From assembly GCF_016107395.1 (NCBI RefSeq), contig NZ_JAAIKO010000042.1, positions 1 to 64,000 on the forward strand: a DNA stretch of 64,000 nucleotides. Reading direction: 5' to 3'. This DNA is from Streptomyces fildesensis (GTDB lineage Bacteria; Actinomycetota; Actinomycetes; Streptomycetales; Streptomycetaceae). Below are positions 1 to 8,389 of the stretch, piece after piece. The notes beneath the pieces are model-generated. The model made no database searches. It saw only the letters and a list, made by a program, of their open reading frames with translations, and was not told the origin of the DNA. How positions within the stretch are numbered: position 1 is the stretch's first letter; each line of letters starts with the position of its first letter. A program made the translations under genes and the position numbers.

Positions 1-55
1 ACCGCAGGGTCTCGTACCAGAACTGGGTGTTGTCCGGGAACAGCAGCTGCTTCAT
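1..55 (-). CDS. Partial CDS, N-terminus of a probable alpha/beta hydrolase
   Basis: Only the first 18 codons lie in the window. Reading leftward from an ATG at 55, they give MKQLLFPDNTQFWYETLR and run off the edge. This opening resembles the N-terminus of a group of actinobacterial alpha/beta hydrolases that carry an amino-terminal cap before the hydrolase core. A GA-rich stretch just upstream could serve as ribosome binding site. It is oriented like the SnoaL-like gene to its right. The catalytic residues are outside the window, so the family call is tentative. Confidence 0.4.
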   Translation of the reverse strand, partial: MKQLLFPDNTQFWYETLR

Positions 56-191
56 GACAGTGTCCTTGAAGGTGAGGGAATGAGCAGGGCCGGGCGGGGG
101 CGGCGGCGGGGTTGCGGTCGGCGTCTGAGCCTTCCGACGCCGGGGATCGGCACGACGGGGATCGACACGACGGGGATCGGCACGAGGGGGG

Positions 192-584
192 TCAGCGGGC
201 GCTGCCGAGGTCGCGGTCGGCCTCGGAGCCTGCGAGCAGCAAGGTGGTCTCCTCGATCCGGCGGAAGCGGCCGTCGGGCGCGAACTCGCCGAACACGTAG
301 ACCTCCATGCGGACCGTGGAGCCGTCCGTCTTCACGACCTCCATGGTGTGGCGGTCGGCGTACCGGTCGCCGTCCGCGAGTTCGTCGTGGACCTCGACCG
401 AGCCGCCGGCCACGACCGTGCGCAGGTGGGCGATATGGGCGAGGAATTCGGTGCGATCCGCCCAGCTGCCGTCGGTGCGCTGGCGGTAGTCGGGGGCGAA
501 GTGCCGCTCGGCGGCCTCGTCCAGATCCAGGCCCGGGGTGAGGAGCAGGTCGGTGAGGGCGGCGCGGATGTCGGTGCGGTTCAT
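192..584 (-). CDS. SnoaL-like / NTF2-like domain protein
   Basis: This 130-residue protein has the size and pattern of a single NTF2-like (SnoaL-like) alpha+beta barrel. A helical N-terminus is followed by an HFAPDYRQRTDG segment and strands rich in Val, Glu and Tyr. The family covers small cyclases, isomerases and ligand-binding proteins, and nothing here fixes a substrate. The ATG at 584 follows a GGAGG-like site (tcctcc on the plus strand near 590). The gene diverges from a MarR regulator across a region with two near-identical palindromes, so it is a likely target of that regulator. The adjacent partial hydrolase could be co-transcribed. Confidence 0.75.
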   Translation of the reverse strand: MNRTDIRAALTDLLLTPGLDLDEAAERHFAPDYRQRTDGSWADRTEFLAHIAHLRTVVAGGSVEVHDELADGDRYADRHTMEVVKTDGSTVRMEVYVFGEFAPDGRFRRIEETTLLLAGSEADRDLGSAR

Positions 585-646
585 GGGATTTCCTCCGGTG
601 TGGTGGTAGTGGCCCGCAAGGCGAGCACAAGAGATGCACGAGAGAT

Positions 647-663
647 GCGTGCTTCGAGCACGC
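647..663. promoter_or_regulatory. Palindromic operator copy 1 (MarR-type)
   Basis: The 17-bp element GCGTGCTTCGAGCACGC has perfect 6-bp arms (GCGTGC/GCACGC) around a 5-bp centre. It sits in the divergent intergenic region between the SnoaL-like gene and the MarR gene. A copy differing at one central base starts 36 bp downstream. Paired palindromes in a divergent MarR promoter are typical of MarR dimer binding sites. The assignment to this regulator is inferred. Confidence 0.65.
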
Positions 664-682
664 TTATGACTGTACGGGGAAA

Positions 683-699
683 GCGTGCTTCGCGCACGC
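683..699. promoter_or_regulatory. Palindromic operator copy 2 (MarR-type)
   Basis: GCGTGCTTCGCGCACGC repeats the element at 647-663 with one change in the centre and identical arms. It ends 12 bp before the GTG start of the MarR gene, so a bound repressor would block that gene directly. This is the expected geometry for autoregulation. Confidence 0.65.
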
Positions 700-711
700 T
701 ATTCTGAAGCG

Positions 712-1167
712 GTGACGAACACGACCGGCGACGACATCGCCCAGACCCTCGGGCTGCTCCTGCGGCGCAGCACCCGCACCCGTCTCCATACCCGCCTCAC
801 CGACGGCCTGGAGGAGGCGGTTGACGACCTCACCTACCCGGTCCTCAGCGGCCTGGCCCGCACCGGCCCGTGCAGCGCCGCCGACCTCGGCCGCGAGGTC
901 GGACTGGACCGCACCACCGTCAGCCGGCGCGCCGACCGCCTGGAGCGGTTCGGGCTCCTCGAGCGCCACCCGGACCCGGACGACAGCCGCGCCACCCTGC
1001 TCACCCTCACCGACGACGGCCGCGCCGTCGTGGCCGTCACCCGGCAGCGACTCGCGGACGCCATCGAGGACTCACTCGCCAGCTGGCCGCAGGCCGACGC
1101 CCGCACCTTCGCCCGCCTCCTGCGCCGCTTCGTCGACGAGGGACCCTTCGCCGGCGACCACGACTGA
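712..1167 (+). CDS. MarR family transcriptional regulator
   Basis: This 151-residue winged-helix regulator has a central HTH (LGREVGLDRTTVSRRADRLE) followed by the wing motif HPDPDDSRATLLTLTDDG. The DxR pattern in the wing is characteristic of MarR proteins. The GTG at 712 is chosen because an ATG nine codons earlier falls inside the second operator palindrome. MarR dimers usually repress a divergent gene and themselves and release DNA on binding a phenolic or oxidised ligand. The divergent SnoaL-like gene is the obvious target. The ligand is unknown. Confidence 0.9.
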   Translation: MTNTTGDDIAQTLGLLLRRSTRTRLHTRLTDGLEEAVDDLTYPVLSGLARTGPCSAADLGREVGLDRTTVSRRADRLERFGLLERHPDPDDSRATLLTLTDDGRAVVAVTRQRLADAIEDSLASWPQADARTFARLLRRFVDEGPFAGDHD

Positions 1168-1207
1168 CCGTCACGGGCGGTGCGATCGAGCGGTCGAGCG
1201 GGCCAGC

Positions 1208-1263
1208 AGGCGGGCAGGCGGGCAGGCGGGCAGGCGGGCAGGCGGGCAGGCGGGCAGGCGGGC
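1208..1263. repeat. Perfect 7x octamer tandem repeat
   Basis: Seven uninterrupted copies of the 8-bp unit AGGCGGGC lie between the convergent MarR and L,D-transpeptidase genes, ending 5 bp before the transpeptidase stop. The unit is not a multiple of three and lies outside both reading frames, so length changes should not alter either protein. It is a candidate slippage-prone minisatellite. No function is evident. Confidence 0.85.
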
Positions 1264-1267
1264 GGGT

Positions 1268-2523
1268 CTACCAGTTCGCCCAGGGGAGGTTCCAGCCGCC
1301 GAGCCCGTTGTCGGGGGCGACCGCCTTCTCCTTCGAGTGCACGACCTTGACCACGTCGCCGATCAGCGAGCTGTTGAAGAACGCGCCCGCGGCGGAGTTG
1401 TCGCTGCCGCCCTCCACGTCCTTGAGCGAGACGCAGCCGTGGCTGGTGTTGGCCTTGCCGAACGGTCGCCCTTGTACCAGTAGTTGCCGTGGAGGTAGGT
1501 GCCGCTGCTGGTCAGCCGCATCGCGTGCGGGACGGCGGGGATGTCGTACTCGTCGCCGAGTCCGACGGTCCGGGAGTTCATGTGGGTGACCTTCTCCTTG
1601 GACATGATCACCATCGTGCCGCTCCACGACGGGTGCTTCTCGTCGCCGAGCGTGGCGGGCACGGTGGTGGCCTTGCCGTCCCGGACGATCGTGAGCTGGT
1701 GCGTGGCGGCGTTCGCGGTGGACACCTGCGACCGGCCGATGGTGAACGGCTCGTCCTTGTCCACGTCGCCGTAGACGCCCGGTGAGACCTCGACGTTCTT
1801 CAGTCGGTAGTGGATGGTGACCTTGGTGCCCGGCTTCCAGTACTCGGCCGGGCGGAAGTCCAGCCGGTCGTCGCCGAACCAGTGGCCCTTCACCTCGGTG
1901 CCGTTGTCGGTCGCGAAGGTGATGCCCTTGGCGACGGCGTCCTTGTTCACGATCTTCTTGCTGAACTCCACCTTGACGATCATGCCCACGCCGTAGGTCC
2001 GGCCGTCGCCGATGTTGTCGTTCGTGGAGACCTGCCTGCCGGGCGTGCGTGTGGTGAACGCGGTGGTGGCGGCGGCCACGAGGCCGTCGGCGTCCGTCGC
2101 CTGGGCGTTCACCGTGTACGCCGTGCCGGGTGCGAGCGCGGCGGCGGGCTTCCAGCCGGTGCCGTCCGGGGTGAGCGAGCCGGGCACGGGCTTGCCGTTC
2201 TTGTCGGTCACGTCCACGGTGGTGAGCCTCCCGTGGGAGACCGACACCCGAAGCGCGTTCGGGGCGACGCCCTGGGCGCCGTCCTTCGGCTCGACGTCCA
2301 GCACCGCGGCCGACGTCTTCGGCACAGCCCCGCCTGTGGTCGTGGCGGCCGGGCCGCCTGCTGCAGCGGTGTCCGTCGCACGGGAGGCCTCGGCGCCCTC
2401 GCCGTGGGGGTTGCCGCAGGCCGCGGTCATCAGCAGGATGCCGCCCATCGTCAGAGCCACCGCGCCGCGGTGGAATCGGTCGCCGGTACGTATCGCGCGC
2501 CGGGCCGCCTGAACAGTGCTCAC
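1268..2523 (-). pseudogene. L,D-transpeptidase (Ig-like + YkuD domains), single-base frameshift
   Basis: The product is a secreted lipoprotein. It has an N-terminal hydrophobic segment ending in the lipobox LLMTAAC, Ig-like repeats and a YkuD L,D-transpeptidase domain, the enzyme class that makes 3-3 peptidoglycan cross-links. The HGNYW half of the catalytic motif is in the first frame, but SHGCVSL with the catalytic Cys is in another frame from about 1465 onward. The 1256-nt span is not divisible by three, consistent with one indel near GGCGACCGTTCGGC. The GTG start at 2523 follows AAAAGGAGC. Both halves are otherwise well conserved, so a sequencing error is as likely as a true pseudogene. 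Confidence 0.85.
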
Positions 2524-2536
2524 TGTTGTTGCTCCT

Positions 2537-2554
2537 TTTCGGTGATCACCGAAA
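2537..2554. promoter_or_regulatory. 18-bp perfect palindrome in the L,D-transpeptidase leader
   Basis: TTTCGGTGATCACCGAAA is perfectly self-complementary and overlaps the upstream edge of the AAAAGGAGC ribosome binding site of the L,D-transpeptidase gene. It could be a dimeric regulator site or an mRNA hairpin masking the ribosome binding site. There is no T-run, so it does not look like a terminator. Confidence 0.5.
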
Positions 2555-2879
2555 GCTTGTCGGCCGCTTCGTCCCAGCAGCAACGGCCGGCGTCCGATCT
2601 GGGACGCAGGGACGCCTTTACCTGCTTTGAGCTGGGAAGACGTAACCTTCCTGGGACGCGTTAATGGGACGCAGGAACGGCGTGCCCGGCGGCGGGAACC
2701 GCGGGAGCGTGAGCGGGCGTGCTTCTGCCCCGGAGATCGCTTCACGGTGGTCCGACCGCAGGGGGACGCGACAGCGCCGAACCCGAGCACCGAACCCGAC
2801 CGCCGAACCCGACCGCCGATGTCGGCCGGGGACGGCGGGGCGCGATCATTGCGGGACGCAAGAGCGGGGTGGAGGAACG
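2555..2879. other. Intergenic region with short direct repeats
   Basis: This is the divergent promoter region between the L,D-transpeptidase and the XRE regulator. TGGGACGCAGG occurs twice (about 2600 and 2664) with a third related TGGGACGC between them. Three 13-bp tandem units of the form CCGAACCCGACCG occupy 2777-2815. No credible gene was seen. The repeats could be regulator sites. Confidence 0.4.
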
Positions 2880-4210
2880 GTGCCAGAGGGGTTCGGGGAG
2901 TTGAAGGAGCGGGACGAGATCGCGCTGCTGCTCGGGGAGCTGAAGAGCCGGTCGGGGCTCAGTTACGGCGCGCTGGCGAAGAAGCTGCATCTGAGCACCT
3001 CGACGCTCCACCGCTACTGCACCGGCGAAGTGGTGCCGACGGAGTTCGCCCCGCTGGACCACCTCGCGCGGCTGTGCAGAGCGACGCCGCAAGAGCTCGT
3101 CGAGCTGTATCGGCTGTGGGTCGTCGTCCACGCGGCGCGAGGGACCAGGACGTCATCCGGGTCCGAACCGTCCAGTCCGACGGGTCCGACGGGTCCGACG
3201 GGGGCGACGGGTCCGACGGAGGCACAGGCGGAGGCACAGGCGGGGCCGGAGGCGCAGGCGACACCGGACGGGAGAGGTGATGAGGCCGGACCGGTCCCCG
3301 CCGCCCGCGCCGAACCGGACCCTGTCCCCCGGGCGGTGCCGCTGCGGTGGCGGGTCCGCCACCGGGGGATGCTGGCCGCGGCGGCGGTCGCCGTGGTGCT
3401 GGCCACCATCGGGGCGGTCGCTACGGGGCTGGAGTCGGCCACCGGCAGTGACACCGATCCTGGGCGGGCCACGGCCGGCGGGTCGTCCTCCGGATCTCCG
3501 GCCGCGGGCGGCCTCGACTCGTCGTCGTCCTCCCCCGCGCTCGCCTCCGCCGGCGCGGGCCCGGGCGCGGGCGCGGGCTCGCCGGGGCCGAGCGGCGGGA
3601 CGGACACGAGCGCTCCGATCAAGGTTTCGGTCAAGCCTTCCGGGTGGGACACCCCGTGCGATCAGTACCTGGTCGACCGCCCGCCGTCCGAAGTCCCTCG
3701 ACCGCCCCAGGTGCCGGACGTGGCGGGCTGGGTCTCCCGGCTCGGCGCGGTTCCCGGCCCCTACCTGTCGATCGAGATCGTCGTGCAGGGCACGAGCAGG
3801 GACACCGTGGTGCTGTCGGGCCTCAACGTCCGGGTCGCCCGGATCGCGGCTCCCCTCGCCTGGAACGCCTATTCCATGGGCGAGGGCTGCGGCGGCGGAG
3901 TCGACGTCCATTCCTACGACCTCGATCTCGACGCGGCCCGCCCGCGGCCGGTCGTGACCGAGGGCAGCACCGGCCTGCCGCTGAAGGTGAGCGAGGGCGA
4001 CCCGGAGGTCATCGAGATCACCGCCCGGACCACCGCCCACGACGTGTCCTGGTACCTGGAGCTGGAGTGGTCCAGCGGCGACCGGAAGGGGACGCTCCCC
4101 GTCGACCTCGGCCACGGCACGCCGTTCCGCATCAGCGCGGTGAAGGGCCGGCCGCTGTGGTCCACCCGATCGGCGGACAAGCCTGGGAGCCGAGCCCGTT
4201 CCAGCGGTGA
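2880..4210 (+). pseudogene. Membrane-anchored XRE-type regulator, frameshifted near the 3' end
   Basis: The GTG at 2880 follows GTGGAGGAAC. Residues 1-80 are an XRE helix-turn-helix (SYGALAKKLHLSTSTLHRYC). A Thr-Gly-Pro-rich linker follows, then one membrane segment around residues 164-184 and a Ser/Gly/Ala-rich stalk. An extracytoplasmic domain of roughly 190 residues completes the protein. It therefore resembles actinobacterial one-component HTH proteins that couple an outside domain to DNA. The frame stays open far past the expected end. A shift near 4168 leads to WEPSPFQR and a TGA at 4208, followed by a terminator at 4217. A one-base indel is therefore likely; the span of 1331 nt is not divisible by three. 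The ligand is unknown. Confidence 0.7.
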
Positions 4211-4216
4211 CAGCGA

Positions 4217-4251
4217 GCCGGCCCCGGACGTCCCGGTACTCCGGGGCCGGC
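4217..4251 (+). terminator. Rho-independent-like hairpin after the XRE gene
   Basis: GCCGGCCCCGG (4217-4227) pairs perfectly with CCGGGGCCGGC (4241-4251). The stem starts 7 bp after the proposed TGA at 4210, which supports that gene end. No T-run follows, as is common in Streptomyces. Confidence 0.65.
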
Positions 4252-4674
4252 CCCGGAACGACCGCTGCTCACCCGGCCTCCCCCACCTCACCTTCACCGA
4301 ATCCACCGGCATCAACGCGCTCCTCCGCGCCAACCGCACCCTTCAACAAGCCGGTGGTCGAGTCGATCGGCCATCTTGCCGAAGAAGAGCGAGAGTCGTG
4401 TTGGCGGCGTTGTCGACTAAATGGCCCGTGGTGTGGCCGGGCAGGCCCGACGATAGGGCCCGCGCACCCCCAGCCCGCGGGTTCGCAAGGGGTTGCTGCG
4501 GACCTCCCCCGCAAGGGTGCGGCTTCGCCTCGTCTGGGCCGAACGGGTGGCAATTGCACCGCGCGGATCCCGCACCTCGGGAACGGGGACAACCGCTGCT
4601 AGCTTCGCGAACCTTCGGAAGACCCGAGGAGCCCCAGGAGCAGGCGGGGCCCACCGCGACGAGCGGAGACCACG
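4252..4674. other. Intergenic region, no gene recognised
   Basis: These 420 bp lie between the XRE terminator and the ferritin-like gene. Several short frames are open because of high GC, but none has a good start, ribosome binding site or recognisable protein. The region presumably carries the promoter of the downstream gene. Confidence 0.4.
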
Positions 4675-5829
4675 GTGACAGGTACAACGAGCGACCCGGA
4701 CAAACCGGAGGCTTCCCCGTTCAAGCGCAGGAGTTTCGTGGCGGCGGCAGCCCTGGCGGCCGCGCCGGTCTCGCTGGCCGGGCCCGCCGCAGCCGCGCAC
4801 GCGGCCGGGCCGCCGCAGGCCGCACCGTTCGGGTCTGTCGCGCGTCTGATGGCTGTTCCCGCCATCGGCCGCGACGTCGGCTGGCTCAGGCAGGCCCTTC
4901 AGGTTGCGGTGGAACTCGAACTCTCCACTATCCCGCCGTATCTGTGCGGCTGGTGGTCGGTCAAGGACCGCGGCAGCGAGGTCGCGCGTCTGATCCGGCG
5001 GATCGTCGGCGACGAGATGTACCACCTGGGAGTGGTCTGCAACCTCCTGGTGGCTGTGGGCGGGCGGCCCCGGATCAGCGACGCCGCCCCCACCTACCCC
5101 GGCCCGCTACCCGGCGGCGTGCGCGCCGGAGTGAACGTCTATTTGTCGGGCCTGACCAAGTCCGTCGTCCACGACGTGATGATGGCGATTGAGGCCCCCG
5201 ACGCTCCGCTCACCCGCAGCAGGGCCACCTCGCCGAGCGTTGCTGACTTCTACTCCACCCTGCAGCAGGCGTTCCGACAGGCGGCACCGGAACTGTCGGC
5301 GCGGGGGCAGCTGTCCGAACACATCGGCTCCGCCGTGCTGAAGCCGGTCGAGAACCTCGATGACGTCGAACGCTGCCTCGAAGTCATCAAGGAGCAGGGC
5401 GAGGGCACGATCACCTCCCCGGATGAGTCCTTCGGCGACGACCACCCGGCGCACTACTACGCCTTCGGTGAGATCTACCACGGACGGCGGCTGCTCAAGG
5501 TCGGCGCAAGCAGGCAGTTCACCGGCGCGCCCGTGCCCTTCCCCGACACCCGTCCCATGGCCACGGTCCCAGCCGGCGGCTGGCCCCACGCGTCAGTGCT
5601 GGTCCGGCGACTCCTCGACCACTTCGACACCACTTACCACGCCGTGCTCGACACCCTCGAAACAGCGTGGGATGGCGGCGACCCCAGCGCCCTGCGCGCG
5701 GCCGTCCACGCCATGCGGGGACTGGAGACCCCAGCCGTCGAATTGATGGAGATCGGTATCCCCGGTACCCCGGGGAATTACGGCCCCCAGTTCCGCCCGC
5801 CCCTCTCCTCCCGCCCCACCGGACAATGA
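4675..5829 (+). CDS. Ferritin-like (iminophenyl-pyruvate dimer synthase-type) protein with Tat signal
   Basis: This 384-residue protein starts at GTG 4675 after GAGCGGAG. Its N-terminus carries KRRSFVAAAALAAAP, a twin-arginine-like export signal. The core has ferritin-like helices with carboxylate/His pairs (VELELSTIPPYL; GDEMYHLGVVCNLL), as in the VioB/RebD-related ferritin-like domain. In violacein and rebeccamycin pathways such domains act on indolepyruvate imine. No tryptophan-dimer pathway genes are nearby and the protein appears exported, so a stand-alone role (metal-dependent oxidase or iron binding) is equally possible. The pattern from export signal to stop is intact. Confidence 0.8.
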   Translation: MTGTTSDPDKPEASPFKRRSFVAAAALAAAPVSLAGPAAAAHAAGPPQAAPFGSVARLMAVPAIGRDVGWLRQALQVAVELELSTIPPYLCGWWSVKDRGSEVARLIRRIVGDEMYHLGVVCNLLVAVGGRPRISDAAPTYPGPLPGGVRAGVNVYLSGLTKSVVHDVMMAIEAPDAPLTRSRATSPSVADFYSTLQQAFRQAAPELSARGQLSEHIGSAVLKPVENLDDVERCLEVIKEQGEGTITSPDESFGDDHPAHYYAFGEIYHGRRLLKVGASRQFTGAPVPFPDTRPMATVPAGGWPHASVLVRRLLDHFDTTYHAVLDTLETAWDGGDPSALRAAVHAMRGLETPAVELMEIGIPGTPGNYGPQFRPPLSSRPTGQ

Positions 5830-6618
5830 TCGCCGACATCCCGGCAACGGACATGCCCGCACAGGCCCAGCCGCTGGGCCGCCGCCACGCCGTAACGGAG
5901 TGTGCGCGTCCGCAGTCGACGCGATGACCCGGAGCGCCACCGCGACGTTCCAGCCTTCGGCGCCTCACCGCGACACCGCAATGGCGAACGCCCCGACGGA
6001 ACGCCGTGTCCGCGGGTGTGCCGGCGTCCTGAGCCCTGGTGGTGGCCCTGAAAACCGCGGGCGACCGGCCGTACATCGACGGGACCACGAACAACTCACC
6101 GGTGCGCTTGGTTGTGGGCTACCACTTCCTCAACCGCTTCCCCCGGCTGGGGCTGACCCCCGCCGACAACGGCAGCATCAACTCCGTACCCGGCGGTCCC
6201 ACCGCGATCGGCTCCGTGGCCGGGCGCCGGGAGAGGGCAGTTGAACCCCCATCCGATGGAACCGGCCGTCCGGGTCACAACGAACCCGCCCCGACGCGGC
6301 CCACGGCGGTGGCTCCCGTGGACGCTTGCCGCCCGCTCACACCGTCGGAAGCGTCGCGGCGTCCCGCCCTGCTCCGGGGACCGGGAGGCCCGGCGAAACG
6401 ATCACGAACGCCGGTCAACTCTTCCGCGCGCGAAACGAATCGGCGGAGGGTAGGTGCTCACTGTGGCATGTGCCGGAATTCATCACAGTTTGAGTGGCCG
6501 TGAGGCCGACCCACACGCAGCGACGTACCACTGGGTGGCAAGCGTGCACAGGTGTTGAAGGAAACGCCAGGGCGGACGCCCGTGTGCTTCCCGCGTGATC
6601 CAGCTGGAGGTCCTTGAG
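5830..6618. other. Intergenic region, no convincing gene
   Basis: This stretch of nearly 800 bp lies between the ferritin-like and protease genes. A plus-strand frame at about 6039-6240 encodes a mildly protein-like segment (VRLVVGYHFLNRFPRLGL). It lacks a ribosome binding site and a family match that I recognise, and may be a remnant. The last 150 bp are less GC-rich and probably hold the protease promoter. Confidence 0.35.
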
Positions 6619-8082
6619 TTGAGCCACCGACATGTGAACAAGCGGACCGGCGCCATCACCGGCGCCGTGGCGGCAGTTGTCGCCGGGGTGGCGATCCTGC
6701 TTCCCCACGCCAACGCGAGTACCAACACGCCACAACCCCCCGAGACGTTCTCCTCGCAGTCGGCCGCGATGCTCGCGGCATCCCTCGACACGGACCTCGG
6801 CGGCAGGACAGCGGGCTGGTACCTGGACACCCCCACCAGCCACCTGGTCGTGAACGTACTGAGCAACGACGACGCCCGGCGGGTCCAGTCCCAGGGGGCC
6901 ATCGCCAAGGTCGTGCGGAACACCATGCCCGCACTGCGCGACGGCGTTCGCACCTTGAGCGACACCGCCTCGATACCCGGCACCGCCTGGTCCATCGACC
7001 CGAAGACCAACCAGATCGTGGTCCTCGCCGACCGGACGGTGACCGGCACGAAGATGGCCACCCTGACACGGGCCACGGACCGGCTGGCCGGTCTGGTGAG
7101 CGTCAAACGGACTTCGGGCGAGTTCACACTCTACGACGCGGGCGGCCGCCGCCAAGGCTCGGCCGGCGGCAACCCCCCAGCGGCCGGCGGTGGCTCCCCT
7201 GCGGCGGGAGGGGCGGGAGGCCAGGCGGGCGGCGCGAACACCGCGACGGGAGCTATCGGCGGCTCCGCCATCTTCGGTGGCCGAGCGCAGTGCTCACTGG
7301 GATTCAACGTCACCGTGCAGGGAGCGCCCGCCTTCATCACAGCAGGCCACTGCGGCAACGAATCGAAGACCTGGGCGGCCGATCAGGCAGGTAGTCAGCC
7401 GCTGGGCACCGTCGCGGACTCCCGGTTCCCCAAAACCGACTTCGCCCTGGTGACGTACGACGACCCGACCACGAAGCCGTCCAGCGCGGTCGACCTCCAC
7501 AACGGCAGCACCCAGCAGATCACCCAGGCCGTGGACGCGGCCGTGGGCATGAAGGTGCAGCGATCCGGCAGCAGAACGGGTCTCAAGGACGGCACCGTCA
7601 CCGGTCTCAACGCCACGGTCAACTACGGCAACGGCGACATCGTCAACGGACTCATCCAGACCGACGTGTGCGCGGAGCCCGGTGACAGCGGAGGCCCGAT
7701 GTTCGCCGGTGACGCGGCCGTGGGGCTGACCTCGGGCGGCAGCGGTGACTGCCAGCAGGGCGGCGAGACCTTCTTCCAGCCGGTCACGGCCGCGCTCGCG
7801 GCCACCGGAGCCGTCATCGGAGCGGGCGACGCCGGTGGCAGCGGCAGCGCGGCCGGTGGTGGTGACGCGAACGGGAACGCCGCCGGTGGCGACAACGCGA
7901 ACGGCACCGGCGCGAGTGCTGGTTCCGGCAACGCTACTGGTGGCGGTGACGCCAACGGCAACGACGCCAGTGCGGGTTCAAGTGCGGGTGCCGGTACGGG
8001 TGACGCGCACGGTACTGATGCGGGTGCTGGTTCCGCCACCGGCGCCACAACCGGCGCGGATGGTGGCGACGGACAGCAGTAG
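6619..8082 (+). CDS. Streptogrisin-like S1 family serine protease, secreted
   Basis: From TTG 6619 (GGAGG 8 bp upstream) the protein is 487 residues long. A signal peptide (about 1-35) precedes a pro-region of alpha-lytic-protease type, a Gly/Ala-rich linker (about 180-210) and a chymotrypsin-fold domain. The catalytic residues are His244 in FITAGHCG, Asp274 in KTDFALV and Ser357 in EPGDSGGP. The last 90 or so residues are a low-complexity tail of Gly, Ala, Asn, Asp and Thr, unusually long for a streptogrisin and perhaps a wall-spanning or spacer segment. GTG 6634 is an alternative start. The enzyme should degrade extracellular protein. Confidence 0.9.
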   Translation: MSHRHVNKRTGAITGAVAAVVAGVAILLPHANASTNTPQPPETFSSQSAAMLAASLDTDLGGRTAGWYLDTPTSHLVVNVLSNDDARRVQSQGAIAKVVRNTMPALRDGVRTLSDTASIPGTAWSIDPKTNQIVVLADRTVTGTKMATLTRATDRLAGLVSVKRTSGEFTLYDAGGRRQGSAGGNPPAAGGGSPAAGGAGGQAGGANTATGAIGGSAIFGGRAQCSLGFNVTVQGAPAFITAGHCGNESKTWAADQAGSQPLGTVADSRFPKTDFALVTYDDPTTKPSSAVDLHNGSTQQITQAVDAAVGMKVQRSGSRTGLKDGTVTGLNATVNYGNGDIVNGLIQTDVCAEPGDSGGPMFAGDAAVGLTSGGSGDCQQGGETFFQPVTAALAATGAVIGAGDAGGSGSAAGGGDANGNAAGGDNANGTGASAGSGNATGGGDANGNDASAGSSAGAGTGDAHGTDAGAGSATGATTGADGGDGQQ

Positions 8083-8100
8083 GTCCGCGGGGACCACCGG

Positions 8101-8124
8101 CTCCGGTCACCGGTGACACCGGAG
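8101..8124 (+). terminator. Hairpin downstream of the S1 protease
   Basis: CTCCGGT (8101-8107) pairs with ACCGGAG (8118-8124), with a self-complementary centre. It lies 18 bp after the protease stop and is a plausible terminator without a T-run. Confidence 0.45.
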
Positions 8125-8336
8125 CTCCACCGAACTGACCGCACGATGGAGCTGCGGTGACCGGCCCCTCCTCCCCTGGGGCTGGCCACCGCAGCGGCAC
8201 CGTAAGCGAGCGCGCCCCACTCCTCCAGTCGGGTCATGTCTCGTTCCACACGCGCCGCCATGATGAGTCGTCATAGGCGATCACGTGGACTGGGTTGGTG
8301 TAGATGCCGACCGGCCCAGCAGCTTGTCTCGTGCGT

Positions 8337-8368
8337 GCCGGGTGGCGCCTTCGGGGGCGCCACCCGGC
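8337..8368. terminator. Strong bidirectional-type terminator hairpin
   Basis: GCCGGGTGGCGCC (8337-8349) pairs perfectly over 13 bp with GGCGCCACCCGGC (8356-8368) around a 6-nt loop. It is 21 bp beyond the stop of the minus-strand lectin gene and between convergent genes, so it probably ends the lectin transcript. Confidence 0.75.
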
Positions 8369-8389
8369 ATGTGGTGTGCTGCGGCTCTC

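Noticed and set aside
52..639. 195-codon minus-strand frame overlapping the SnoaL-like gene
   Set aside because: Arg/Pro/His-rich composition typical of shadow frames. The SnoaL-like protein in another frame has a ribosome binding site and a normal composition.
1208..1263. Repeat array considered as CRISPR
   Set aside because: Units are 8 bp and contiguous, without spacers.
2664..5192. A single 842-codon open frame covering the XRE regulator and the ferritin-like gene start
   Set aside because: It is open only because of high GC. The conserved XRE protein ends near 4210 in another frame with a terminator right after it, and the ferritin-like gene has its own start and frame.
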